64,000 bases of DNA, taken from NCBI GenBank assembly GCA_015075405.1, contig JABTUK010000004.1, positions 1,178,001-1,242,000 on the forward strand, in the 5' to 3' direction. This DNA comes from Anaerolineales bacterium. GTDB lineage: Bacteria; Chloroflexota; Anaerolineae; 4572-78; J111. Positions 16,740-25,428 of this stretch are shown one piece after another (within the stretch, counting starts at the first letter, position 1; every line of letters starts with the position of its first letter). The notes beneath the pieces are model-generated. The model did not search any database. It was not told where the DNA came from and was given only the letters and a program-made list of their open reading frames with translations. The translations under genes were made by a program, and so were the position numbers.

Positions 16740-18578
16740 TCAATTCACCACGATGGCGTGGTAATTGCAGCTATCGTAACATGCGCCGCAGCGGATACAC
16801 AGCTTGGGGTCAATGGTGTGCGGTTCCTTTTTGTTGCCGCTGATGGCGTTGACCGGACACATGCGGGCGCACAAAGTGCAGCCGTTGCACTCGTCGGTAA
16901 TTTGGTAGGTAATCAAAGCCGGACAGACCGCCGCCGGGCAGCGATGCTCGACAATATGGGCCAGATACTCATCGCGGAAATAGCGCAAGGTGGTCAGCAC
17001 CGGGTTGGGCGCAGTCTGGCCCAGGCCGCACAGCGAGCCATCTTTGACCACGTGGGCCAGCGTTTCCAGCCGGTCCAAATCGGCCAGCGTGCCTTGCCCG
17101 GCTTTGATCCGCTCCAAAATTTCGCGCATGCGGCTGATACCCACCCGGCAGGGCGGGCATTTGCCGCACGATTCGGCCTGGGTGAAAGACAGGAAATAGG
17201 AAGCGATGTCAACCGCGCAGTTACGCTCGTCCATCACCACCATGCCGCCTGAACCCATGATTGAACCGGCGGCTTGCAGCGACTCGTAATCTACGGGCGT
17301 ATCCAGCATGCTGGCCGGGATACAGCCGCCCGACGGCCCGCCGGTCTGCACCATCTTAAATTGGTGGCCCTCGTGAATCCCGCCGCCGATGTCAAAAATA
17401 AGCTCGCGTAGGGTGGTCCCCAGCGGCACCTCGACCAGGCCGGTGTTGTTGACCTTGCCGGTCAAGGCAAACGTTTTGGTGCCTTTGCTTCTTTCCGTGC
17501 CAATCGAGGCGTACCATGCCCAGCCGCAGCGGATAATCAGCGGGACCGTAGCCAACGTTTCCACATTGTTGAGCGTGGTGGGCTGGTCCCACAAACCCTT
17601 CTGGGCCGGGAAGGGGGGGCGAGGCCGGGGCATGCCGCGCTGGCCCTCGATGGATTGCATCAGGGCCGTTTCCTCGCCGCAGACAAACGCGCCCGCGCCC
17701 AGGCGAATATCAATATCAAAACTGAAGCCGCTCTCAAAAATATTCTTGCCCAACAGGCCGCGCTCGCGGGCGGCCTCGATGCCCCGGCGAATACGCTCCA
17801 CCGCCAAGGGATACTCGGCCCGGACATAAATGAACCCTTGCTCCGCGCCGACAGCGTACCCGGCAATAGCCAACCCTTCCAGAACCGCGTGGGGGTCGCC
17901 TTCCAACAGTGAGCGATTCATGAATGCGCCGGGATCGCCCTCATCGGCATTGCAGATAACATATTTGGGCTGGTTAGGCGACTGGCGGGCCAAGGCCCAT
18001 TTGCGGCCGGCGGGAAAGCCGGCGCCGCCGCGCCCGCGCAGCCCGGCCTTGATAACCGTGTCAATCACTTCCTCCGGGGTCAGTTCGGTCAAGGCCAGAC
18101 GCAGCGCCCGGTAGCCCTCCCGATCCAGATAATGATCAATACTTTCGGGGTCAATCAGGCCGCAGTTGTGAAGCACCACCCGCTGCTGCTTACCATAAAA
18201 ACTCATCTCGTGCCAGCTTGCGGCAATAGCGGCGGTGGCCGGGTCGCGGTACAGCAGCCGCTCGACTCGCCGCCCACCCAACACATGCTCTTCGACAATC
18301 GTCTGGACATCGCGCGGCTTGACCCGGATGTAAAAAGTTTCGCCCGGATGGACAACCATAATCGGGCCTTGCTCGCAAAAGCCAAAACAGCCGGTGCGCC
18401 GCACCTCAACCTGGCCGGCCAGACCGTGCTTGTCCAGCGCCTCGGTTAGGGCCTGGCGCAGTTCCGCGCTGGCCGATGACATACAGCCTGTCCCCATACA
18501 CACTGCAATCCAGGGGCGTTCTTTAGGCTGAACTTGTGACCCAAGGCGTGGCAGGACCAAATCTATTTGCTGGCTCAT
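16740..18578 (-). CDS. nuoF: NuoF/HoxF-like NADH-binding flavoprotein with extra ferredoxin domains
   Basis: 612 residues, longer than NuoF because of added ends, as in HoxF, HndC and HydB. The N-terminal thioredoxin-like 2Fe-2S domain has cysteines in CMGTGC and TGCFGFC. The FMN and NADH site is GRGGAGFPAGRKW with ICNADEGDPGAFMNR. An SLBB domain precedes the 4Fe-4S motif ESCGKCPPCRVG. The C-terminus adds two 4Fe-4S clusters (CNGCTLCARMCP, CIRCGACYDSC). By family it oxidises or reduces NAD(H) and exchanges electrons with ferredoxin, often bifurcating. Start overlaps the nuoE stop by four bases. Confidence 0.93.
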   Translation of the reverse strand: MSQQIDLVLPRLGSQVQPKERPWIAVCMGTGCMSSASAELRQALTEALDKHGLAGQVEVRRTGCFGFCEQGPIMVVHPGETFYIRVKPRDVQTIVEEHVLGGRRVERLLYRDPATAAIAASWHEMSFYGKQQRVVLHNCGLIDPESIDHYLDREGYRALRLALTELTPEEVIDTVIKAGLRGRGGAGFPAGRKWALARQSPNQPKYVICNADEGDPGAFMNRSLLEGDPHAVLEGLAIAGYAVGAEQGFIYVRAEYPLAVERIRRGIEAARERGLLGKNIFESGFSFDIDIRLGAGAFVCGEETALMQSIEGQRGMPRPRPPFPAQKGLWDQPTTLNNVETLATVPLIIRCGWAWYASIGTERSKGTKTFALTGKVNNTGLVEVPLGTTLRELIFDIGGGIHEGHQFKMVQTGGPSGGCIPASMLDTPVDYESLQAAGSIMGSGGMVVMDERNCAVDIASYFLSFTQAESCGKCPPCRVGISRMREILERIKAGQGTLADLDRLETLAHVVKDGSLCGLGQTAPNPVLTTLRYFRDEYLAHIVEHRCPAAVCPALITYQITDECNGCTLCARMCPVNAISGNKKEPHTIDPKLCIRCGACYDSCNYHAIVVN

Positions 18579-19051
18579 CGCTGCGCCTCCCCCTTTTTGC
18601 CATTGTATTGGCTTAATAATTTTTGGGCTTTGGTTGAGGTTGACCGGCCATGCACATCTTTATCTACCACCACCACCGGGGCCAAAGCGCAGCAGCCGAA
18701 GCAGGCCACCCGTTCCAGGCTGAAATGTCCATCGGGGGTGGTTTCCCCGGCCTTGATTTTGAGCTGGCGCTCGATCAGCTCCAGAATCCGGCCGCTGCCG
18801 CGCACATGGCAGGCGGTGCCTAAACAAACCTTGACGGTATGCAGGCCTGGCTTGGTAAAACGGAATTGGGAGTAAAAAGAAGCGACGCCAAAGATTTCCC
18901 CTGGCGCCACTTGAGTAAAACTGCTAATTTGGTCTACCACCGCCGGCGAGATATAGCCATACTGTTCCTGTACCTCTTGCAGGATAGGAATGAGAAAACC
19001 ACGATCTTCCCGAGGGTAGCGAATTAAAATATGTTCAATCTGCTCGGCCAT
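18575..19051 (-). CDS. nuoE: NuoE-like 2Fe-2S thioredoxin-fold subunit
   Basis: 158 residues, normal NuoE length. An N-terminal helical part (FLIPILQEVQEQYGYIS) is followed by the thioredoxin-like fold with 2Fe-2S ligands in CLGTACHVRG and CFGCCALAPVVVV. It is the first gene of the operon 19051-11388 and couples to NuoF. With no membrane subunits nearby, the complex is expected to be cytoplasmic. Confidence 0.93.
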   Translation of the reverse strand: MAEQIEHILIRYPREDRGFLIPILQEVQEQYGYISPAVVDQISSFTQVAPGEIFGVASFYSQFRFTKPGLHTVKVCLGTACHVRGSGRILELIERQLKIKAGETTPDGHFSLERVACFGCCALAPVVVVDKDVHGRSTSTKAQKLLSQYNGKKGEAQR

Positions 19052-19100
19052 GACAACCTCGTATTCGGCTTCGAAGAGAGTGTGATTTATTTGGTTAGCT

Positions 19101-19216
19101 GTAACTACTCAGTCATGTCATTTCGACCGAAGGGAGAAATCTCCGAGGCCGATGTATCGCTGTAGAGATTTCTCGGCCTATGGTCTCGAAATGACATGAG
19201 GGCTGAGCAGTTACGG
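19101..19216. repeat. ATGTCATTTCGA palindromic element, family A copy 1
   Basis: Inverted ends (GTAACTACTCAG...CTGAGCAGTTAC) enclose CATGTCATTTCGACCGAAGG and its complement, with AGAAATCTC / GAGATTTCTCG inside. Related elements are at 32839, 35144, 39420, 41790, 45314 and 54841. About 85-120 bases each, non-coding, MITE-like. It lies just upstream of nuoE. Confidence 0.82.
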
Positions 19217-19322
19217 TTAGCTAAAACTTCTGCTGAGATTAACTGTAAGGGGGGCTTTTAAATAAAAGGCTTATCTTCCCCCTATTGGATAAATTATAAA
19301 TGGAAAATAACCGGGGGTAATA

Positions 19323-19358
19323 GTGATATGTGTCACCAATTCTTGTGACAAGTTTCAC
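19323..19358. promoter_or_regulatory. two CRP/FNR-type operator-like palindromes upstream of the redox operon
   Basis: GTGATATGTGTCAC (19323-19336) and GTGACAAGTTTCAC (19345-19358) both fit GTGA-N6-TCAC, the CRP consensus core, with centres 22 bases apart. They lie about 270-300 bases upstream of nuoE. The same motif, as two exact copies of GTGACAAATGTCAC, lies upstream of the acyl-CoA synthetase operon. Confidence 0.6.
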
Positions 19359-19625
19359 TTATTTTCAAAAACCTCTCGGAGTTCGTTTCCGCCGGGTAAA
19401 TTGGCGACTAATGAAGATTAGGTAAACAGGAACACAGAGTTTCACAGAGGCGGCACAGAGAAGCACAGAGAAATCTCGGTGAATCTCTGCGTCTTCTCAG
19501 TGTAAATACAGCGTCAATTAAGTTTTCTTATATTTTGATGGTTGAAAAACTTTCGTTTACTTTGCTTACACTGTAGTAAATTTTTACCCAACTATTTCTT
19601 GAGTTCCGTAAGTCACCATTACAGC

Positions 19626-19720
19626 CTCAGTAGATCCAAATTTGAGGAGCCAGCACGCCCACGTGCGGCTCCGCTCGGCACGTGGGCGTGCCTCACTCCT
19701 CGAAAATTGGATCCACTGAG
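19626..19720. repeat. CTCAGT-ended palindromic element, family B copy 3
   Basis: CTCAGTAGATCCAAATTTGA and, at the other end, GGATCCACTGAG enclose CACGCCCACGTGCGGC and its complement. It is oriented opposite to copies 1, 2 and 4. The rest of the 19217-19864 gap holds a CACAGAG word-repeat hairpin (19432-19500) and the duplicated segment listed next. Confidence 0.8.
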
Positions 19721-19732
19721 CCTATCACTTAA

Positions 19733-19848
19733 CCTTGACGAAGTGCCGGCTCTTGAGGGGACATTCGCAGATTGACCTTGCAGAACGGTTTGAAAAAGGC
19801 CAAGAGCTTGACGAAGTGCCGGCTCTTGAGGAGATGTTCGCAGAGTGA
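19733..19848 (+). pseudogene. duplicated tail of a small protein, probable gene relic
   Basis: The segment CTTGACGAAGTGCCGGCTCT occurs twice, 70 bases apart (from 19736 and 19808). Each time it reads LDEVPALE..FA(D/E) followed by a stop in the same relative frame. The second copy is preceded in frame by IDLAERFEKGQE. This looks like the C-terminus of a short antitoxin-like protein left after rearrangement near a family B element. No full gene or ribosome site is present. Confidence 0.35.
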
Positions 19849-19864
19849 ATACCGCTTTCCGACC

Positions 19865-20581
19865 TTAATTTCGGAAGATGTGTGGCTGTAGCACCAGTTC
19901 AAGCCCCGTTAGCGACTCCGCCCAATATTTGGGTTCTCTAACCAATTGCCCGGACACAGTTTCCTCTTCTTCCGGGAGCATGACCTGGGTTAAATCGTAG
20001 TCGCCGAGTTCAAGGGCATACGTGCGTGAATTCAGGGCCAACGTCTCGCGCAGAAGCACCTGATCGCCCGCCTGGTAAGCCGGGCCGGGTTCAACGCGGA
20101 TAAAGGCGGCCTTTTTGTCAAAGTGGAACTGGTTCAGGTTGACCAGCGGTTCATTGGCCGGACATTCCCAGTCATAAAAGATGAGCGAAGGCAGCAACTG
20201 GCCCACCTGATCGTACAGGCTCACCCGCAGCCGATAGCTGCTGTCGGGGTTAGGATTGGTGACAATCATCACCGCTTCAGCCCGTCCGGCAAAGCCATGA
20301 TGATTAAACAAGATCGCATCCAAATCCACATCGGCGGCGATGGCCGGGTCAACCGCGATGGTATCGGTGAAGCCGGGTCTGACCTGGTTCAACAGCCGAA
20401 TATGGTCGCCGATACGGTATTCCAGGCCGGGCCGGACCACCACCCGACCGGCCCGATCGGCCACTCCTCGCCAGTGCAAATCGTAGAAGGAGCGCCGGTG
20501 AGACAGGTCGTGGTCGGCCAGGATGCAGCAGGGAAAACGATCGTCCACTTTTTCATATAGCTCCACAAAAAGATGTGACAT
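19865..20581 (-). CDS. beta-rich protein of unknown function
   Basis: 238 residues, no signal peptide or membrane helix. I do not recognise a family. Features: an N-terminal FVELYEKVDDRFPCCILADH, a segment on a HFDKKAAFIRVEPGPAY pattern, and alternating hydrophobic strands suggesting two beta domains. Start ATG 20581 has AAGGAGG seven bases upstream. It is single, with the toroid-fold gene upstream on the same strand after a 190-base gap of GCTACCT word repeats. Confidence 0.7.
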   Translation of the reverse strand: MSHLFVELYEKVDDRFPCCILADHDLSHRRSFYDLHWRGVADRAGRVVVRPGLEYRIGDHIRLLNQVRPGFTDTIAVDPAIAADVDLDAILFNHHGFAGRAEAVMIVTNPNPDSSYRLRVSLYDQVGQLLPSLIFYDWECPANEPLVNLNQFHFDKKAAFIRVEPGPAYQAGDQVLLRETLALNSRTYALELGDYDLTQVMLPEEEETVSGQLVREPKYWAESLTGLELVLQPHIFRN

Positions 20582-20769
20582 TTTAACCTCCTTAACCGGT
20601 TAAGGTTTTATCATCTAATTTTTATAGATGTTCAGAAAAATTCTTTCTCAACCATCAAGGTAGCAGGTAGCAAGGTAGCACAAACTATGACCTGCTACCT
20701 TGCTACCTATTGTAGTGGCGAAAACTTTTCTGGAGTACTATACTATCAAGATATTTCATCTCTCGTTCT

Positions 20770-21783
20770 TCAGCCAATGGCTTTCAGCACCCGCAATGCT
20801 CGTAGCGTCACCCATTTGTTGGGTTGTTTCTTTGGTCCAAAATCCACCCAGGTCTTGCCGGCATAGTCATATTCCAACAACCAACGTCCCTGCCCATCTT
20901 GCTTGTCACGGATAAAGGTCAGAGCGTTCGCCAGACGGGGATCGTCGCCATAACCCAAGCCGGCCAGCACCTCAACGTTTTGCAGCAGGTCGGTAACATA
21001 GAACACCGGAAAGCCAAATTTCCACCAGTTGCCGCTCGGTTTGTCGCTGTAACCGGCGGGATAATCCGCCACTGCCGGGTCGGCGATGAAAAGAAAGTCC
21101 ACCCCCTGCCGGATGGCGCGTTCAATCAGGGGCGTGCGCCGTTCCCGCGGCCAGCGGCTGAAGGCTTGCATCACTTTGACCGCGCCCCAGGCGCAAGGCA
21201 GTTTGTTATTTGAACCGCAGGCGAACACCGGGCCGCACTTGCCGGCGTAGTACCGCACGGCGGCCTGCCGATTTTCAGACGCAGCCACCCCCTCCCCGGT
21301 GACGCTGCGGGCCATCCATTCAAAAGCCGACTCCAGACGGGGATCATCACAGCCCAACTCAACCAGCGCCCAGCACAGGTTGCCCTGCAGGCAATCTGCT
21401 GTCCCCGACGGCGCACCCGAAGCGGTGAATTGCCCGCCCGCTGTCAGAGCATGTTCCAGCAGATAGGCGCAGGCCCGCGCAATCCGTTCGTCCTGAGCGG
21501 CTGATGCGCCCAGTTGAGCCAGCATAATCACCGCCCAAACGGTAGAACGATACTTTGGGTTGTAACCCGGGCCAGGTTTAACCCAGTAGCCGGCTGGATT
21601 CATCGCGGCCAAAATAGCGGCGATGGGGCCTTGTATGTGGGCCGCTCGCCGGGCAGCAACCAGTTCTGGATCGTTTTCCGGGCAGTCCAGCAGGTGGCGC
21701 AGGGTCAGGTAACGCACTCCAGGCGAGTCAGGCTCTAACAACCAGGCTAACGAGTCTCCTTTGAGTTGATCTTGCCAGGACAC
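20770..21783 (-). CDS. alpha/alpha-toroid (terpenoid cyclase/prenyltransferase-like) protein
   Basis: 337 residues with repeated helical hairpins of the toroid type: YLTLRHLLD, TVWAVIMLAQLGA, ADCLQGNLCWALVELG, PCAWGAVKVMQAFSRWP, NVEVLAGLGYGDDPRL and KWVTLRALRVLKAIG. The QxxxGxW-like pattern is partly present (DKQDGQGRWLLEYDY). No DxDD cyclase acid motif is visible, so a binding or unassigned enzymatic role is more likely. Homologues are often given uninformative names in databases. Cytoplasmic. Confidence 0.65.
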   Translation of the reverse strand: MSWQDQLKGDSLAWLLEPDSPGVRYLTLRHLLDCPENDPELVAARRAAHIQGPIAAILAAMNPAGYWVKPGPGYNPKYRSTVWAVIMLAQLGASAAQDERIARACAYLLEHALTAGGQFTASGAPSGTADCLQGNLCWALVELGCDDPRLESAFEWMARSVTGEGVAASENRQAAVRYYAGKCGPVFACGSNNKLPCAWGAVKVMQAFSRWPRERRTPLIERAIRQGVDFLFIADPAVADYPAGYSDKPSGNWWKFGFPVFYVTDLLQNVEVLAGLGYGDDPRLANALTFIRDKQDGQGRWLLEYDYAGKTWVDFGPKKQPNKWVTLRALRVLKAIG

Positions 21784-21812
21784 AGATGCCTCCCGTCATT
21801 GTCTTACCAGTA

Positions 21813-21912
21813 TCATTAGATCCAATTTTCCGAGGACGCGAAGCGGGCACGCCCACGTGCTGAACACCGCCGCACGTGGGCGTGCTGGCCCCTCAAATTT
21901 GGATCCACTGAG
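21813..21912. repeat. CTCAGT-ended palindromic element, family B copy 4
   Basis: Core GCGGGCACGCCCACGTG and GCACGTGGGCGTGCTGG with ends ATTAGATCC and GGATCCACTGAG. It lies between two minus-strand genes. Confidence 0.8.
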
Positions 21913-21940
21913 ACTCATGAACAATACTCTAAAAATACAG

Positions 21941-22432
21941 TCACTTTGGCGTATCCTGATAATCATCCCTTAGCGCCAAAATGCGCCAGGTCAAGCCTCG
22001 CCGTTTGAGCCAGCGATGAATCACATACAAAAACAAGTTCAAGGCGATGAGCAGCACCAGCAAGTTTTCAGTCAGCCCCATGCCGGCCCAGGCGCTAACC
22101 AGCAGCAGTCGCAGCATGTCATCCCCGGCCCGGTCTGTGTAACCGTGAGCCTGCCCCGCCAGTGACGCTCTTGCCAACACCAGGCACAGGCCAAAGAGGG
22201 ATAGAGTCGCCAGGCCGTCAAACAGGCAGTTTTGCCGGCCGGATGACAAAATACAGGCATACTGCCGGTTGAGGAGAAATAAGATTAAGGCGGCTAACCC
22301 TACCAGGCCAAAGATGCTGAGCGCCAGCCAGCCCTGAATGCGCCGGAACTTGTCCCCTCCACCCCAGATAATGAGCATGCCAATTAATGGCAGTCCCATC
22401 GAACTTATTCTCAGCCACGTCGCCAGCACCAT
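21941..22432 (-). CDS. small integral membrane protein, unknown function
   Basis: 163 residues with four to five hydrophobic segments (SSMGLPLIGMLIIWGG, IFGLVGLAALILFLL, GLATLSLFGLCLVLA, LLVLLIALNLFLYVI) and a basic C-terminus (HRWLKRRGLTW). It belongs to no family I recognise. The upstream gene encodes a cytidylate-kinase-like protein on the same strand, 34 bases away, so the two may be co-transcribed. Confidence 0.6.
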   Translation of the reverse strand: MVLATWLRISSMGLPLIGMLIIWGGGDKFRRIQGWLALSIFGLVGLAALILFLLNRQYACILSSGRQNCLFDGLATLSLFGLCLVLARASLAGQAHGYTDRAGDDMLRLLLVSAWAGMGLTENLLVLLIALNLFLYVIHRWLKRRGLTWRILALRDDYQDTPK

Positions 22433-22466
22433 CTACCTGTCCTTATATAACCACCGGCAAGGCCTG

Positions 22467-23123
22467 TTAATGTTTTGCCTCACATTCCAGCACTTGAGAG
22501 ATGACTGAATCTAAGACAGGGTCCACCTGGATTTTGCGGGCGCTTGGTTGGTCGCCTACTTGCCGCTGGGCCAGGTTTTTGACGGCCTCGGTTAGCCAGG
22601 TTACGGCCAAATCCGGGGACACTTTGCCGGTGTCAATCACCAGATCAAAGTCATCAATGGTATCCCAACGCACACCATACCAAGATTCAACAAAAACGGT
22701 CCGCGCTTTATCGTTTTCTTTGACCAGGATTTCGGCTTTGATCGCCTCGGTGATGCCCTGCTGCGCCATGACCCGGCTAACCCTGAGCGGAAAGGGAGCC
22801 TTTATACGCACATTTAACACATCGGCCAGGCCATCCAAAACGGCAAAGCTGCCCCGCCCCAGAATGACCACATTGCCATGCTGAGCCAGAGCCTGGATAA
22901 CCTGATTGAGGAATTTCACCATTGTTGATTTCAGCATGTCGTAGCGAGACCAAAACCCTGCCCCAGACTCATAGGCCTCCTCAAATTGGACAAAGCCATA
23001 CTGATTGAGCACTTTTTCTATCAGCGCTTTGTCTACAAAATGATAGCCCAGCTTTTGCGCCACTTTTTGGCCCAGGTAAGTTCCCTCGCTGCCCAATTCT
23101 CTGGAAATTGTCAAGACGGCCAT
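22467..23123 (-). CDS. cytidylate kinase-like family protein
   Basis: I start at ATG 23123, which has AGGAGG at good spacing, giving 218 residues; the frame is open 13 codons further upstream. The N-terminus AVLTISRELGSEGTYLGQKV is the modified P-loop (GSxG) of the cytidylate-kinase-like family, followed by a LID-like VKENDKARTVFVESWYGVRW and DLVIDTGKVSPDLAV. These proteins phosphorylate nucleotides or unknown small molecules; function here is open. Confidence 0.8.
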   Translation of the reverse strand: MAVLTISRELGSEGTYLGQKVAQKLGYHFVDKALIEKVLNQYGFVQFEEAYESGAGFWSRYDMLKSTMVKFLNQVIQALAQHGNVVILGRGSFAVLDGLADVLNVRIKAPFPLRVSRVMAQQGITEAIKAEILVKENDKARTVFVESWYGVRWDTIDDFDLVIDTGKVSPDLAVTWLTEAVKNLAQRQVGDQPSARKIQVDPVLDSVISQVLECEAKH

Positions 23124-23254
23124 GGTTGTGACCTCCTCTCTACTTTTTTGGTAACTAGCCATCAGTCCAAATGGCCTTGTGACCGCTGACGGCAGACCGC
23201 CGACCGCCGGAATTTGTCCTATAACTCATCTTTTCGGCGGTCAGCGGTCGGTGG

Positions 23255-24220
23255 TTATTGGTTTTTTTCGACTCTGACAGAAGTTGTTTGACCGCTGCCG
23301 ATAAGATTGTCACTCAGGTTAGGGTCATCCCAGGTGAATGTTTCACAAGGTGGCGTAAAACCGCCATGCATACACAAAACGGCGCGCGCATTCTGACCTA
23401 CTCTCAGCGACGAGATCGAATCATTAGGCAGCCCGATCTGGTCCGGGTTGGCATAATCGCCGAGAATCTTCACCTCACAGGGTGGCTGGTAATCAAAATT
23501 CAGGAAAAGCGCAACTTCATTTGGTCCAGGGACGCAGGCAGTTCGCCTTTCCACTCGGATGGAAGTGACCTGGTCATTGCCAATAACATTGTTGCTCAAA
23601 TCAGGATCGTTCTGAGTGAAACTTTCACAGGGGCTGGTCAGAGATCCATGCATGCAAAGATAGGCTCGCACATTACTGCCAACTTTTAAGGCAGAGATAG
23701 AGTCATTAGGCAAATAGGTCTGTTCGGCGGTGTAGTAATTACCCACTGGCAGCGTTACCCAGGCCCCACCATAGTTGAAATCAACAAAGACTATCACTTC
23801 ATCAGGAGATGGTCCCAATATAGGCGGAGCCTGGGGTGGAACTGATTGGGCGCTGCGCACGCTGCCGTATAAACATTGCTGAATCTCGTACCTGTTAGCG
23901 GCATATTCCTGGCCATATTGCACATAGTAGTCAACATAGTCCTGTAGCGCAGCTTGTTCCGAGAGGATGTACGCTCGATATTGACCCTCCACCATTTCCG
24001 CAGGCTCGCGCTCAACGTAAGCAGTCAGGTACATCAACGCCTGTAGCCATTGTTTGTTGGCTTGATACCTTCTAACCTTTTCCAAAAGATCTCGGTCAGA
24101 CTTTTTATAGGAAGCCGGAGAAGCGCTGACAGGTACAAAGGTCAACGTCAAAACAGCCAGGGCTAAAAGTAAGAGGAGGCAATGTCCACCCCAACTTATT
24201 AATTTATTCCTCCGTTTCAC
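23255..24220 (-). CDS. secreted protein with two beta/gamma-crystallin-like domains
   Basis: 321 residues. A signal peptide (residues 1-33, ending in VSASPAS) is followed by a helical region (40-125). Two tandem homologous domains cover about 135-230 and 231-321, starting DEVIVFVDFNYGG and NEVALFLNFDYQP. Each has a YLPNDSIS or GLPNDSISS loop and a CMHG..PCE..T segment with two cysteines. NDSISS and NDQVTS match the calcium-binding (N/D)(N/D)xx(S/T)S signature of microbial beta/gamma crystallins. Likely an extracellular calcium-stabilised structural protein; role unknown. Confidence 0.7.
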   Translation of the reverse strand: MKRRNKLISWGGHCLLLLLALAVLTLTFVPVSASPASYKKSDRDLLEKVRRYQANKQWLQALMYLTAYVEREPAEMVEGQYRAYILSEQAALQDYVDYYVQYGQEYAANRYEIQQCLYGSVRSAQSVPPQAPPILGPSPDEVIVFVDFNYGGAWVTLPVGNYYTAEQTYLPNDSISALKVGSNVRAYLCMHGSLTSPCESFTQNDPDLSNNVIGNDQVTSIRVERRTACVPGPNEVALFLNFDYQPPCEVKILGDYANPDQIGLPNDSISSLRVGQNARAVLCMHGGFTPPCETFTWDDPNLSDNLIGSGQTTSVRVEKNQ

Positions 24221-24265
24221 GGTAATCCTCCTCCCACATCAGAACTTGTATCTTTATTCCGGCGT

Positions 24266-24985
24266 CTACGGACTGGCTGGTGTGGGTAGCTCAGAAGCAG
24301 GGGGTAACGGGGTAAGAAAGGCTTCGGGGGGCAGGGTTGTGCCTTGCGGTTCTACAGGCCGTGCTATCGGCGTTTCCCGACCCGTTAGATAAGTGGGGAC
24401 ATCTTGCACTTCATATAGATCGCGGTCCATAATGGTGGCGAACATCAAGATCACGCCAAAAATAACAAGTACAATCCCTGGAGAAGCGCTTCTTAATGAG
24501 AGATCAAGCGTTGTCCACTTGCTTGCGATCTCTAACGGGGGTTCGCGCAGTTTCCCAAGCACAAACGAAGCCCCCACAAAAGCCAGAATCATGCCTGTCA
24601 TAAAACCCAGATAGCGTACCCATAAACCCGACATCAACAGAACACTGGCCTGATGATAGCGGCGCTCCACCACATAGGCTTCCATTTTGGCCAGTATCTC
24701 CAAACGGCGGGCAACGAGCTGGTCATTAAATGTTTCGGCGTTAGCGATTAGAATTTCTCCGGAAGAAGGGTTGAGATCAAGACCAGGAAATTGCAGGATA
24801 CTCTGATGCAAATAGGTCATTTGCTGGTAAGTAGCCACAAAAAAGAATATACTCAGGCCAACCAGCAAACCGACCATTATAGGCAAAAGGCGTTCCTGCC
24901 ATCTCTGAGGTGTTCTCTCGATTCGCGGTTGGCCTGGCTTATTCTCTTGAACAATTGGTTCAGCCGAACTTACCTCTTTTAACAT
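24266..24985 (-). CDS. membrane protein with three helices, unknown function
   Basis: 239 residues: a polar N-terminus, a first helix at 34-50 (LLPIMVGLLVGLSIFFFVA), a soluble loop, helices near 122-145 (LGFMTGMILAFVGASFVL) and 170-188 (PGIVLVIFGVILMFATIM), and a proline-rich tail (TTLPPEAFLTPLPPASELP). It lies 45 bases upstream of the crystallin-like gene on the same strand, so the two are probably exported or membrane partners. No family recognised. Confidence 0.65.
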   Translation of the reverse strand: MLKEVSSAEPIVQENKPGQPRIERTPQRWQERLLPIMVGLLVGLSIFFFVATYQQMTYLHQSILQFPGLDLNPSSGEILIANAETFNDQLVARRLEILAKMEAYVVERRYHQASVLLMSGLWVRYLGFMTGMILAFVGASFVLGKLREPPLEIASKWTTLDLSLRSASPGIVLVIFGVILMFATIMDRDLYEVQDVPTYLTGRETPIARPVEPQGTTLPPEAFLTPLPPASELPTPASP

Positions 24986-25050
24986 AAGACCTCTTTTCTA
25001 CCACAATAAAGAGTCCTCTCTAACGGCTAACGCTAATCACCGACTGTGTA

Positions 25051-25314
25051 TTATTCCAGCCGCGCCGACAGATAGCCGACCAAATCCTGAAGCGAGACCA
25101 ACTTCCCGTAATCGGCCTCCGGCACTTCCACCCCCACCTCCTCATTCAAACCAATCAGAAATTGCAGAAAGTCGAAGGAGTCGATATCCAGAGTCGCCCG
25201 GATATCCTCAGTCGGGGCCAGGCTGTTAAAATCCGCCTCCGGGGCAATCCGTTTCAACAGCTTGAAAATTGTTTCTTTGAGTTGGGTTTCGGTCATTGTC
25301 ATCGTAGTCATCAT
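25051..25314 (-). CDS. acyl carrier protein in a 2-oxoacid dehydrogenase operon
   Basis: Start ATG 25314 (GAAAGGTGG upstream) gives 87 residues. It has the four-helix ACP pattern with the phosphopantetheine serine in DIDSFDFLQFLIGL and an acidic helix II (EEVGVEVPEADYGKL). The motif is DSFDF rather than the DSLD of fatty-acid ACPs. It follows the E2 gene and ends the operon. I infer that it accepts or carries an acyl group made or used by the dehydrogenase and synthetase encoded upstream. Confidence 0.85.
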   Translation of the reverse strand: MMTTMTMTETQLKETIFKLLKRIAPEADFNSLAPTEDIRATLDIDSFDFLQFLIGLNEEVGVEVPEADYGKLVSLQDLVGYLSARLE

Positions 25315-25428
25315 GAACCACCTTTCTATAAAAAAGGAACTAAAGGAACTGAGGGAACTCGTGGGAACTTGGGGAACTCTTTCTTGAATCATAACCAAGT
25401 TCCTTCAGTTCCTACGAGTTCCCTTCTT

